DNA of 36,189 bases, from positions 1 to 36,189 of the forward strand of contig OMYE01000036.1 in assembly GCA_900315145.1 (NCBI GenBank), in the 5' to 3' direction. The stretch is from an uncultured Pseudomonadota bacterium. GTDB taxonomy: Bacteria; Pseudomonadota; Gammaproteobacteria; Enterobacterales; Succinivibrionaceae. Position 1 is the stretch's first letter. Each line of letters opens with the position of its first letter. Shown here in pieces: positions 16,079-24,828 of the stretch. A model generated the notes under the pieces. That model saw only the letters and a list, made by a program, of their open reading frames with translations, had not been told where the DNA came from and did not search any database. Position numbers and translations under genes: made by a program.

Positions 16079-16975
16079 ATGCATACCCCACAGAATCGTT
16101 TCCCTTTAGAGCTTATTCCGGAAATAATTGCTCATCCGGAAAACTACCGGGTACAGAGTATTGTTCCATACACCAGATACAATGATGAGGCTTCTTTTCC
16201 GATAATTCTCAAGAAAACTCTGGACTCTGCCCAGTCGGTTGTTTTTCTGGAGCTTTCCGCCACCGGAACCAGAAGCAGGGATGTAATCCTTGAAATCGTT
16301 GCTGTCAGATGTTCAGTTATTTTTGAGAAGGATGAACTTATAAGCATTGACGCTCTGCTCCATCAGTACGAAGCTCCGCACTTTCCTATTCCTTCCTACG
16401 TGACCAGACAGACAGGACTTACCAATCAGATGTTAGGAGCGCGTACCTTTAATGTCAGTGATGTAAAGGATATTTTTGCAGATGATCCGGTTGTTATAAG
16501 TACCAGAGGTACTGCCTACCGTGATGTCTTTGAAAAAAGATTCAGTTCTCTCTCCGGCCTCAGATGGGTAAACTCCACCATCGATATACCATGGGGAAAA
16601 TTAAACAGCAGACTGGATTCTAAAGAAAATCTTGCTCTTAACTGCTCCAGGTTAGGCTATTTCTTTAATTATGCCAATGTACTGGAAACAGCTTTAAGCA
16701 ATGTCTGGTTTTTTCATTATGTCTCCGGCGCTGTTAAAGCTGTTGCCGATGCTCTGTTATACGAGGAATATCTGGTATGGGCGGTAGGGGCCAGCTTTGA
16801 GGTAAAGGATGAACTGAAATTCAGCGGTTACAGGTGGGATCGTGATAAAAAGTGCTGGTATAAACATGTAAAGACTCTCGCGGAGGTCGAAGAGGAAAAA
16901 GTTTATCTCTCCAGTAAATGCGCTGACTCTAAACTGATACAGGTAGAAGTTATCGGTACAAGAAAGAATAAATGA
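16079..16975 (+). CDS. Catalytically dead paralogue of the DEDDh exonuclease
   Basis: A 298-residue protein with an AAGGAG ribosome site. It aligns with the upstream exonuclease along its length: FPLELIPEIIAHPENYRV matches the pre-fold segment, ADDPVVIS ... VFEKRF matches ADSPLIIA ... MFEKRF, PWGKLN follows as PWG does there, LGYFF matches MGYFY, and the C-terminal module reads VKDELKFSGYRWDRDKKCWYKHV. Every catalytic position is changed: Asp96 to Glu58, Glu98 to Ser60, Asp186 to Tyr147, His240 to Ala199, Asp245 to Thr204. The frame is intact and well initiated, so this is a maintained pseudoenzyme rather than a pseudogene. It could act as a regulatory partner, a substrate-binding protein or a decoy; the role is unknown. 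Confidence 0.88.
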   Translation: MHTPQNRFPLELIPEIIAHPENYRVQSIVPYTRYNDEASFPIILKKTLDSAQSVVFLELSATGTRSRDVILEIVAVRCSVIFEKDELISIDALLHQYEAPHFPIPSYVTRQTGLTNQMLGARTFNVSDVKDIFADDPVVISTRGTAYRDVFEKRFSSLSGLRWVNSTIDIPWGKLNSRLDSKENLALNCSRLGYFFNYANVLETALSNVWFFHYVSGAVKAVADALLYEEYLVWAVGASFEVKDELKFSGYRWDRDKKCWYKHVKTLAEVEEEKVYLSSKCADSKLIQVEVIGTRKNK

Positions 16976-17157
16976 TAGTAGTTATTGAAGATAACAACAA
17001 TGATCTGCCATCTATGCGGATTATTTATAATCCGTAATCAGTATTTTGATAAAATAATAAGCTGTCGTGATAGGCGAAGAAGCCCTCGTTTTAGAAAAGC
17101 GAATTGACGATTCAAGTTTGTCGGGATGTCGCTAAATCGGGATTTACAGGAGGTTAC

Positions 17158-17694
17158 ATGAAAAAAGGAGAAATTATCAAGTTTGGCAACTATCCTCGGG
17201 ACGGCAATAGAAGTATATCACCTATTGAATGGCTGGTGCTTGATGTTAAGGAAAATGAGGCTCTTATTGTCAGCCGTTACGGACTTGACTGCAAACAGTA
17301 CTCCCATGATTTTCATGGTACACGATGGGAAGATTGTGATCTCAGAAAATGGCTGAATAATGATTTTATTAAATCAGCTTTTTCAAAAGATGAAGCTAAA
17401 TCAGGTGGAAAAGACACCAAAGATCGCATATTCTGTCTCAGCATAACTGAGGCTGAACAGTATTTCAGCAGTGAAAAAGACAGACAATGCAGACCTACTG
17501 CATATGCACGCAATCAGGGGGCATATGTTGCCAACCGCAATAACTGCTGTTTCTGGTGGCTTCGGTCACCTGGTGGCAGTTTTCTCCGCGCGGCGAGCGT
17601 TCTTACAGTTGGCGAGATTGATCTGTTTGGCTACCGTTGCGACGATGATGGCGCCACTGTTCGTCCTGCTTTATGGATAGTCTGCAATATGTAA
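17158..17694 (+). CDS. DUF6273-type protein with lectin/FGE-like variable C-terminus
   Basis: The frame opens earlier, but ATG at 17158 has AGGAGG four bases upstream, giving 178 residues. The strings GEIIKFGNYP, IEWLVLDVKENEALIVSRYGLD, RWEDCDLRKWLNNDF, DRIFCLSITEAEQYFSS, WWLRSPGG and VRPALWI are those of the DUF6273 family, common in gut bacteria and related in layout to formylglycine-generating-enzyme/C-type-lectin folds. No signal peptide or membrane segment is visible. Between WWLRSPGG (133-140) and VRPALWI (168-174) the residues alternate between a conserved Gly/Ala/Val framework and positions that look freely variable, as in targets of diversity-generating retroelements. No reverse transcriptase or template repeat lies in the window. 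Base composition in that stretch is more GC-rich than its surroundings. Confidence 0.75.
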   Translation: MKKGEIIKFGNYPRDGNRSISPIEWLVLDVKENEALIVSRYGLDCKQYSHDFHGTRWEDCDLRKWLNNDFIKSAFSKDEAKSGGKDTKDRIFCLSITEAEQYFSSEKDRQCRPTAYARNQGAYVANRNNCCFWWLRSPGGSFLRAASVLTVGEIDLFGYRCDDDGATVRPALWIVCNM

Positions 17695-17771
17695 TCTTAA
17701 CGTAGAGAAGATTCGTCTTTCATCTTCTGCAAATGCATTATCTGAACATTTAAAAGAACCATTATAAACAT

Positions 17772-17803
17772 AAAAAAATACTCTCCAAAAAGGAGAGTAT
17801 TTT
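17772..17803 (-). terminator. Intrinsic terminator of nrdD
   Basis: A 12-bp perfect stem (17775-17786 with 17792-17803) with a 5-nt loop, followed on the minus strand by seven T, lies about 80 bases past the nrdD stop. It can also act weakly on the plus strand for the DUF6273 gene. A smaller 8-bp hairpin (17842-17849 with 17861-17868) lies between it and nrdD. Confidence 0.92.
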
Positions 17804-17879
17804 CTGGAATGACATCTGTATCTGTATGTCAGTCACAGGTGTTTCCGGCAGAAAATATACGCCGGAAAACAGTCTGAGA

Positions 17880-20006
17880 CTAGAAGTGTTTAACGCGACG
17901 GCGTACTTCTTCCTGCTTACCTGCGTTGAACGGACGGGTATCAGGAGCGCCGAGGTAACCGCATACACGACGGATTACTGAAGCCTTGTTAGGGTTTGCA
18001 TTACCGCACTTAGGGCAGACAAAGCCTTTACTTGTACAGGAGAATTCACCTCTGTAGCCGCACTCATAGCATTCATCAATAGGGGTGTTGGTACCATAGT
18101 ACGGTACACGATCGTACGCATAGTTCCAGACATCCTCGATAGCTTCCGGATTCTTTTCAAGATTAGGGAATTCACCGTAGCAGATAAATCCGCCTGAAGC
18201 AAGTTCAGGATACGGCTGCTCAAAATCAATCTTGGCGTATGGATCAACCTTCTTTTCTACGTCAAGGTGGAAGCTGTTGGTGTAGTATCCCTTGTCGGTA
18301 ACACCAGGTATAATACCGAACTCCTTGGTATCAAGCTTGCAGAAACGGTTGCAGAGGTTTTCTGAAGGGGTACTGTAGAGACTGAATCCGTAGCCGGTCT
18401 TAGCCTTCCAGCGGACAGTGGCGTCGTGAAGAGTCTTTACAATACGGATACCCTTGGCACGGAGGTCTTCATTATCAAAGATATGTTCCTTATTGCCGTA
18501 GAGAGCGTTGATTGTTTCGTGAATACCGATGTAACCGAGTGAAACAGTAGCTCTGCCGTTCTTGAATATTTCTGAAACCTTGTCATTTTCCTTAAGACGG
18601 ACACCGCAGGCGCCTTCCATGTAGAGGATAGGGGCAACCTTTGCCTGTACATTGTCAAGGCGGTGAATTCTTTCCATAAGAGCCTTGAAGCAGAGTTCGA
18701 GTCTGTCATCGAGAATCTTGTAGAATTTCTCTTCATCCCCGTGAGCTTCAATAGCAATACGTGGCAGATTCAGACTTACAACGCCGAGGTTGTTACGGCC
18801 GTCATGCTCTTCCTGACCGTCTCTGATGTATGGAGACAGGAAGCTGCGGCAGCCCATAGGAGCCTTGAATGAACCGGTAACGCGAAGAACCTGTTCGTAG
18901 TTAAGGATATCAGGGTACATACGCTTTGAGGCGCATTCAAGTGCCAGCTGCTTGATATCGTAGTTAGGATCGTTCTTCTCCAGGTTCAGACCGCGCTTAA
19001 TGGTAAATACCAGCTTAGGGAATACTGCAGTCTTGTGGTTCTTGCCGAGGCCGGCGATTCTGTTCTTCAGAATGGACTGCTGAATAAGTCTTGATTCCCA
19101 TGAGGTACCGAGACCGAAGCCTAAGGTTACGAAAGGAGTCTGACCGTTGGCGGTATGAAGAGTATTTACTTCATATTCTAAAGACTGGAAAGCGTCATAG
19201 CATTCCTTTTCTGTTCTGGCACGGGCATAGCTTTCAACATCGGCAATCTTCCATTCTCTGGCAACTGCTAAATGTTTTTCATAGCTGCTGGTTACGTACG
19301 GAGCCAGAACTTCATCAATACGGTTGATGGTGGTACCGCCGTATATGTGACTTGCCACCTGGGCAATAATCTGAGCGGTAACTGCTGTTGCAGTGCAGAT
19401 TGAACGAGGGGTTTCAATTTCCGCATTACCCATTTTGAAACCGTGGGTAAGCATGCCCTTGATGTCGATCAGCATGCAGTTGAACATCGGGAACAGAGGA
19501 GAGTAGTCTAAATCATGGAAGTGAATTTCGCCTCTTTCATGAGCCTGTACCACATCAGCAGGAAGCATGTGCTGCTTGGCGTAGTGGCGGGCAACAATAC
19601 CGGCAAGAAGGTCACGCTGGGTAGGTATTACACGGCTGTCCTTGTTGGCATTCTCATTGAGAAGCTCCGGATTGTTCTGTTCGATAAGGCTTTCGATATC
19701 ATGAATGAGGTCACTCTGCTTTTCACGCATACGGTCACGATCGTGACGATACTCGATATAGGCACGTGCAACCTGCTTGAATTTGGAAGCCATAAGCTGG
19801 TCTTCAACAACCTTCTGAATTTCGCTGATGGCGATTTCATGCTTATCTCTGATACGCTTGAAAACTTCAGCCTCGATGTTGGCACCAAGATTAAGATCAC
19901 GGATACCGCAGGCATTAGCTGCTTTTGAAACTGCATTAACAATTCTGATGCCTTCATAAGGTACGCGATTACCATCGCGCTTTATTACAGTAATTTCGGC
20001 TTCCAT
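17880..20006 (-). CDS. nrdD: Anaerobic ribonucleoside-triphosphate reductase NrdD
   Basis: Class III, glycyl-radical enzyme that reduces ribonucleoside triphosphates to deoxy forms under anoxia. The 708 residues compare with about 712 in E. coli. An N-terminal ATP-cone occupies about 3-95 (VIKRDGNRVPYEGIRIVNAVSKAA). The catalytic barrel includes RGEIHFHDLDY and the loop GSFKAPMGCRSFLSP. Near the C-terminus a Cys4 zinc site (CYECG ... CPKCG) precedes the radical motif RVCGYLG, with the radical glycine at about 683, and a tail ending NAGKQEEVRRRVKHF. The start has AAGGGA upstream. The activase gene nrdG is not adjacent: a terminator follows the stop. A perfect FNR-type site lies about 545 bases upstream. 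Confidence 0.97.
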   Translation of the reverse strand: MEAEITVIKRDGNRVPYEGIRIVNAVSKAANACGIRDLNLGANIEAEVFKRIRDKHEIAISEIQKVVEDQLMASKFKQVARAYIEYRHDRDRMREKQSDLIHDIESLIEQNNPELLNENANKDSRVIPTQRDLLAGIVARHYAKQHMLPADVVQAHERGEIHFHDLDYSPLFPMFNCMLIDIKGMLTHGFKMGNAEIETPRSICTATAVTAQIIAQVASHIYGGTTINRIDEVLAPYVTSSYEKHLAVAREWKIADVESYARARTEKECYDAFQSLEYEVNTLHTANGQTPFVTLGFGLGTSWESRLIQQSILKNRIAGLGKNHKTAVFPKLVFTIKRGLNLEKNDPNYDIKQLALECASKRMYPDILNYEQVLRVTGSFKAPMGCRSFLSPYIRDGQEEHDGRNNLGVVSLNLPRIAIEAHGDEEKFYKILDDRLELCFKALMERIHRLDNVQAKVAPILYMEGACGVRLKENDKVSEIFKNGRATVSLGYIGIHETINALYGNKEHIFDNEDLRAKGIRIVKTLHDATVRWKAKTGYGFSLYSTPSENLCNRFCKLDTKEFGIIPGVTDKGYYTNSFHLDVEKKVDPYAKIDFEQPYPELASGGFICYGEFPNLEKNPEAIEDVWNYAYDRVPYYGTNTPIDECYECGYRGEFSCTSKGFVCPKCGNANPNKASVIRRVCGYLGAPDTRPFNAGKQEEVRRRVKHF

Positions 20007-20548
20007 TGTATTATGTCCCTTATATGTCTGTAATTTTGAACCTCAGGAAAACTCCCCGCGGTTCTGTATTTTTAAAAACTCTCTGATTTTTCTAATATAG
20101 CAAATCCGCATATATCGTAACCGTTAAGGATTCCACCTCCGGCAGTTCTATACTTTTATATTCACTGTCATTCTGTTTTTTCTTTTTTTTCTGGTTCGGT
20201 TTAACGGCAGTCCGTACCTGTTTATTATGTTGATATTTTTTAATGTTAAAAAATATCAGCCCGGTAAAAAATCAAAAAAACAGTCGCTTTTGAGGCAGTC
20301 TTAATATATGTGATTTATATATTTTTTTGTTTTTTTTATGTGTGCTTTGCTTATCAGCGACAGTATACAGAATTCTGCATCAGCCGGAGTATTTTTTTGA
20401 TGAAAAAAAATCTGACCGGTGCGCAAATCCTTGTATGTCTATAATTATAGCAGTCTCCCGAACACTCAAGCACACTGCTCGAGTAATTTATCAATTTTTT
20501 TTGAATTTCACAACAAAAAAAATATTTATTAATGAAAATGAATAAAAA

Positions 20549-20562
20549 TTGATTTGGATCAA
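20549..20562 (-). promoter_or_regulatory. FNR-type site upstream of nrdD
   Basis: TTGATTTGGATCAA matches the FNR consensus TTGAT-N4-ATCAA at all ten defined positions. On the minus strand a TAAATA-like -10 lies about 30 bases from its centre (20523-20528), the geometry of a class II FNR-activated promoter with a start near 20514. The only gene downstream in that direction is nrdD, whose E. coli counterpart is FNR-activated. The implied leader is about 510 bases. Confidence 0.65.
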
Positions 20563-20678
20563 GGTTTTTGTTGTAGCTATTGCAGAATATGAATTTGAAA
20601 ATTTTTTCATGAATTTTTGTTTATTTTTTATGCTATTTTTCTACATATTGTATGATTTTTGATTAAAAGGCGTATTGT

Positions 20679-20694
20679 ATACTATATGTAGTAT
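20679..20694. promoter_or_regulatory. NrdR-box-like palindrome
   Basis: ATACTATATGTAGTAT matches 13 of 16 positions of the NrdR-box consensus (ACACTATATATAGTGT). A second, weaker match (10 of 16) starts 32 bases further at 20711, close to the three-helical-turn spacing of known NrdR box pairs. The location, more than 650 bases from nrdD, and the AT-rich setting make this tentative. Confidence 0.3.
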
Positions 20695-21102
20695 GCGATT
20701 TTAACTAAATACAAGATATAAAAATTATGGCAATACATAAAAATCATAAAATTTAAGAACTAAATCATGAAAATGCAATCGTTTTCATAAGTAAATTTAG
20801 AAAACAAAAGAAAAAATTATATAAAATATATATTTTTCTTTCATACTAAATACAATAGACAAAAAATGACCTGTGATGTAAAACATAGATTTATGGTAGA
20901 GATTTATTAATATTACTTTCAACCATGAAGATGTTTGTTTTCTGTGTTCCGCCGGAGAACTATCCTTTTAATCTCCGGAAAAAGTGCACCAATGTAATAA
21001 GCGTTTTTTCCGGATGACGGATATCAGCTGCCGGCACGTAAATTTTCTGTCGGCTTTTTATCGCGGCGCAGGGATAATTCTCCAGTGTATGCGGTCTTCT
21101 GG

Positions 21103-21576
21103 CTACAGGCAGCTTAGAAGGTAAGAGGCAGCATCTGATATCTCGGGAGACAGACTGCCATGAATACTGTGAAAGAGAGCTGCAGACTGCTGCTCAAGTT
21201 CCCCGATTTCTTTTTCATTTAAAGTACTGACGGTTGCACTGAGTACGCTTTCAATAACTGTCGGGGTATTGTAAAGACCGATGCCTCCGCCTATACCGAT
21301 GGCAAAGGCGCTGATACTCTGTCTGGCCACTCCTGCAACTATGCCTACCAGGATCATACTGCCGCAGATTACTCTGCCGAGAGTACCCTGTATCCATTCC
21401 TTCAGGGTATCCCATACATCCGCAAATTCCTCACCTCCGGTGCCGGCAAAGGCATCTCTGGAGTCAGTAAGCAGTAGTAATGCGGCTGCTGCGAGGACAG
21501 TCGGCAGGATGCTCCTGCCGGTATTAAGTGAATGCAGACCGGAGATTCCGGCTGATAATCGGTTTTTGCAGAACAT
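21103..21576 (-). CDS. traA: Conjugative pilin TraA (F/SXT type)
   Basis: Predicted major subunit of a conjugative type IV secretion pilus. The 157 residues begin with a long leader whose hydrophobic stretch ends DAFA (about residue 44), the likely peptidase site, as in F-type propilins. The mature part holds two hydrophobic helices, GTLGRVICGSMILVGIVAG and ARQSISAFAIGIGGGIGLYN, followed by TPTVIESVL; this GTLGR / ARQS / GIGGGIGLYNTPT pattern is characteristic of TraA/VirB2-like pilins of the SXT/R391 class. The start has AAAGGAG. traV lies 74 bases upstream on the same strand. No other pilus-assembly gene follows; the next gene is nrdD, 1.1 kb away. Confidence 0.82.
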   Translation of the reverse strand: MFCKNRLSAGISGLHSLNTGRSILPTVLAAAALLLLTDSRDAFAGTGGEEFADVWDTLKEWIQGTLGRVICGSMILVGIVAGVARQSISAFAIGIGGGIGLYNTPTVIESVLSATVSTLNEKEIGELEQQSAALFHSIHGSLSPEISDAASYLLSCL

Positions 21577-21650
21577 TAATTTCTCCTTTCAATATAAAGA
21601 TGTGTGATAAATAACGCTGGGTGAATAAAATGGCGGGTGGACAGACATTG

Positions 21651-22265
21651 TTATCCGTTGCGGTCCTTCTTTCCTGAAGACGGTTTTTCCGGAAGGTAGG
21701 GCGCATGTTTTTCCTTTGCGGGTGCGGAACCCGGCAGAACGGCGCCACCGTTACCGGTAACCAGTGACTTTTTTTCACCGCCGTAGCTTAATCCCCATGA
21801 ACCGTTGTGCAGATTGGTGTAAATTACCTGCCGGCCGTGCAGACTGCCTTCGTCATCCTCATAGGGGTTTATGAAGGTAATCATTATGTCATCTCTGGTA
21901 TGAATAACGGCAGGTTCCTCCCTTGAACCGCTGTACAGGGTGGTGTCCGGCCGGTCGCTGATTCTTCTGTTTATGTTGTCCTCACCGGAGCTTTTAAGCT
22001 TATGAAGCGGATCTTTCTGAGAAGAAACCTGGTTTTTTGCTGTTTCAGCCGGAGTCCCGGTGTCATCCTCCGGGGGCATGATGCTGAAGTTGTGCCGGTT
22101 CATGTAAACCTCTCTGGTACTTTTACACTGAACCCCCTGGGGTAGGCCTGAACAGCCGTAGTTTTCACTGCCGATGCCGAGGGAACAGCCGGAAAGCATG
22201 GCTATGGATATGGTGACTGATCCCGTTACGGTGAGGTATTTACGGGACGGAATGGTTAGGTTCAT
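21651..22265 (-). CDS. traV: Conjugative transfer lipoprotein TraV
   Basis: Outer-membrane lipoprotein of the type IV secretion core complex, the VirB7-like partner of TraB/TraK. The 204 residues begin with a signal peptide and lipobox ending LSGC (Cys27). It is followed by GSENYGCSGLPQGVQCKSTREVY, shown here in two parts: GSENYGCSGLPQG and VQCKSTREVY, the Cys-containing signature of TraV. The remainder is Pro/Asp/Ser-rich and probably extended, ending with a cluster of Pro and Lys. A GGGAG lies about 15 bases before the ATG, wider than usual. It is followed by traA, the same order (traV-traA) as in SXT-type elements, but traL, traE, traK and traB, normally just upstream, are missing. Confidence 0.8.
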   Translation of the reverse strand: MNLTIPSRKYLTVTGSVTISIAMLSGCSLGIGSENYGCSGLPQGVQCKSTREVYMNRHNFSIMPPEDDTGTPAETAKNQVSSQKDPLHKLKSSGEDNINRRISDRPDTTLYSGSREEPAVIHTRDDIMITFINPYEDDEGSLHGRQVIYTNLHNGSWGLSYGGEKKSLVTGNGGAVLPGSAPAKEKHAPYLPEKPSSGKKDRNG

Positions 22266-22872
22266 GAATATCTGTTGTTTCTCCCTGAGTAACAGCGGTT
22301 GTTTTATCCATTGGTTTACAGTTGTTTCTGCAACCTGATATAAATCCGCGAAAGGTAAAATTTAAAAGCGGAATTTCCCGTCAGGTATACGTCATACCGG
22401 AGAAATAACCGGTTAGCATACGGTTTGTACCTTCCGGAGAATCCGGTGATGGTTATATGCTTGCTTTTTTGTTGTTTCTATTGTCATTAACGGACGCTAA
22501 TATAAGAAAAAAATCTGAAAGAAAATAAAAAGATAGCCTTGATACAATGTCATAAAAAAATCCAAAGAATTAAACACAACAGCCTGAGTAGGTGAAAATT
22601 CCTCAGTAGTATCATTTCCATCCGGAGCGAAAAAATCCGTACGGAAATGTCCGGAGAGAAAGCAGAAGATCGAAAGCAGAAGGTAGGCGCTAAGAGTAAG
22701 AATGAAGTAAACCTGAAGGCAATGTAAGTAACTCAGATTTAGTGGAAAAGTTGAGTTAACGAAGTAAATCGGAAGGTGGTGCAAAAAAGAAATAAACCGG
22801 ATGGTAGCAGTAATAAAACATCCGGAATATTCGGGATACCGCTAATGAATGACAGTAAGGTATGGTAATAGG
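22266..22872. other. Intergenic gap between traD and traV
   Basis: 607 bases without a supported gene. A minus-strand frame (22497-22784, 95 codons) encodes hydrophobic segments but begins at TTG, has no ribosome site, and has no ATG upstream before a stop. In SXT-type elements this place would hold traL-E-K-B; no recognisable remnant of them could be read. Confidence 0.45.
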
Positions 22873-24654
22873 CTAAACGGTAATAAAAGGAAGCTTTCCT
22901 TTTATTACCGTGGAACCTCCGACACGGGCGATAAATTCTAAATCCGGCAGTTCGGCCAGCATGGATGCCGGAAAAATCTCCATTTCCGTCTCGGTGAGAT
23001 TATCGGCTACGCTGAGGTTGAGACTGGTAAGTTCATCGGCACTCTGATTTCTTACGGCACTCTGCGATCTGAACATGATTCTTGTTTTAGGCAGTGATTC
23101 GCTGATATATTCTCTGGTTTCTTTGTCGATCACCCGCAGCGAGATAAGATTGTTGACATTGCCGAGTACCTGAGAGGCTTTGGCAGAGCTGCCCAGTCTT
23201 GATTCAAAGTCGGCTACTGTCTGGGTGGCGATGGTTATTCTGAATTTTGCCCCTCTTCCTTTGTTGAGAAGCTGAATCAGCTGTTCATTCACCACTTCGG
23301 CTGTTTCATCAACAAAGAGATTCACCATGCCGGGATTGTTACCGTAGTTGTATCTGGCTCCGGCCACAGCAGTAAGGTCCGCCAGCAGAATGGATCCCAG
23401 TGCGGCTCCCGCCTGACCGTCGGTTAGTGAGTCCAGTCCTACATAGAGAAGCCTGTTTTTATTGACTATTTCCGAAAGGCTGTAAGCCTTTCGGGAAAGA
23501 GTGCTGTCCTCCTCCGGAGAAAGAAGGCTGCCCATTTCTCCCGAGGTCAGCATGTCAAGAACCGGTTTAAGCGAGGCAATCATCTTTTTGTAGTGCTCAG
23601 CATCATGTTTTGAGAGAGCGAATAAGGCCTCCAGTTCGGGACGCTGCCCGTTTTTGTACGGTCTCAGGGCCTTCTGGTACAGAACATCATATTTGTTAAG
23701 GAGTCTTCCGGGAACCTTGGAGGTTTCCTTTTTCAGTGTCTGCCATTCTCCGGCATACTTATGCCCAGGTTTCAGCTCGGCGTCGAAAACACATTTGTAT
23801 GCCAGAAAACAGAGCTCGGAAATCCGGGAGTCGCTGTAGTAGCGCAGAAGCTTCAGAGTAGGGCGCTGGGCTGTAAGCTTAAGCCCGCCGACAATGGTGT
23901 TAATGACCGTAAAGGCAAAGCTTCTGAAGGGATCGTTGTTTCCTTTGGCTGTCGGTACCAGTGCGCTTACCCGGCTCGCAATCTCCGTACTGCGGGTAAA
24001 ACTGTGCAGAGGATTGATGCCGATACTGGTATCGGAGAACGCCGGGTGAAAAAACAGAAGTTCCCGGTTACAGGCAGCGGATACGTATTTAAGATGTTCA
24101 TATAAATCCCGGTCGCCTTTGGGATCAATAACTATAAGTCCTTCACCGCGGTATATCGCCTGGGCGCACAGCAGATCATATAGTCTGGTTTTTCCGGCAC
24201 CGGTGGTTCCCGCAATCAGCGTATGCCCGTCAAAAAAGGATAGCGGCAGGTAGACCGGCTGTACCGGACCTAAGGCCTGAATGAAGGTTGAACCTTTGAA
24301 GTCGGGATTACGGCTGAACCGGCAGATTCCCGGATCCTTTTCGAGCAGACGGTAAAGAGCTCCAGCCTGTTCCTTCTCCCACAGAAAACCCTCGCCGAGA
24401 TACAGCCGGTCGGCTGATACTCTGGTTTTAAGCTCATCCAGATTCATGGAAAAAAACGAGGTTTTATTAACTGCGTTCTCCTCTCGGTTATAGCCGGCAA
24501 GATCCGATATTTCTCTAGCGAGAAGCATAAAGGTTACCGGAATAAACATGAGATACGCTCTGCTGCAGTACTCGGTGGCGGCGATGATTATCAGAATGAT
24601 TAAGGCACAAAGGGTGGCGGTGATTTTAAGAATATAAAGCTGTTTCATATGCAT
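22873..24654 (-). CDS. traD: Type IV coupling protein TraD (SXT/TOL subfamily)
   Basis: Inner-membrane ATPase that links the relaxosome to the secretion channel during conjugation. The 593 residues show two N-terminal transmembrane helices (about 8-27 and 32-47), then Walker A GTTGAGKT at 149-156, VIDPKGD at 175-181, Walker B NLFVDE at 445-450, and the family strings LLNKGRGAKFRITIATQT and ISLRVIDKETREYI. Length and motif spacing fit the SXT/TOL-type TraD. The start region reads ATG-CAT-ATG, so residue 1 or 3 could be first; no strong ribosome site is visible. An unrecognised gene lies 209 bases upstream with a 13-bp hairpin between. No relaxase (TraI) is in the window. Confidence 0.88.
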   Translation of the reverse strand: MHMKQLYILKITATLCALIILIIIAATEYCSRAYLMFIPVTFMLLAREISDLAGYNREENAVNKTSFFSMNLDELKTRVSADRLYLGEGFLWEKEQAGALYRLLEKDPGICRFSRNPDFKGSTFIQALGPVQPVYLPLSFFDGHTLIAGTTGAGKTRLYDLLCAQAIYRGEGLIVIDPKGDRDLYEHLKYVSAACNRELLFFHPAFSDTSIGINPLHSFTRSTEIASRVSALVPTAKGNNDPFRSFAFTVINTIVGGLKLTAQRPTLKLLRYYSDSRISELCFLAYKCVFDAELKPGHKYAGEWQTLKKETSKVPGRLLNKYDVLYQKALRPYKNGQRPELEALFALSKHDAEHYKKMIASLKPVLDMLTSGEMGSLLSPEEDSTLSRKAYSLSEIVNKNRLLYVGLDSLTDGQAGAALGSILLADLTAVAGARYNYGNNPGMVNLFVDETAEVVNEQLIQLLNKGRGAKFRITIATQTVADFESRLGSSAKASQVLGNVNNLISLRVIDKETREYISESLPKTRIMFRSQSAVRNQSADELTSLNLSVADNLTETEMEIFPASMLAELPDLEFIARVGGSTVIKGKLPFITV

Positions 24655-24828
24655 AAGGCTGCCGGTGGCTGTTCCGGCGGCTTTCAGTTGACTGATTGAA
24701 AAACGGTTGACTCAACCTTCCCGGAATTCACACGGGAAGACAGCGTGTTAATATGGATGTCCCGCACGGCCGGGGTTTATTCCGGAAGTTGCGGATGCTG
24801 CGGATCATGACGGAGAGTCTGTTCCTTG

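Larger units (their letters stand above)
20007..21102. other. 1.1-kb intergenic region upstream of nrdD
   Basis: No gene is supported; a 72-codon plus-strand frame at 20327-20545 lacks a ribosome site. It contains a 12-bp AT hairpin (20231-20242 with 20247-20258) in what would be the nrdD leader, a perfect FNR-type site (20549-20562), a NrdR-like palindrome (20679-20694), and an inverted repeat behind traA (20974-20983 with 21005-21014). The centre (20500-20930) is extremely AT-rich. Confidence 0.55.

Noticed and set aside
20327-20545. 72-codon plus-strand frame upstream of nrdD
   Set aside because: No ribosome site, and it opposes the FNR-type promoter region; composition is typical of AT-rich non-coding DNA.
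22497-22784. 95-codon hydrophobic minus-strand frame between traD and traV
   Set aside because: It starts at TTG without a ribosome site and has no ATG before the upstream stop. The hydrophobic look follows from A/T-rich codons, and it does not resemble TraL or TraE.
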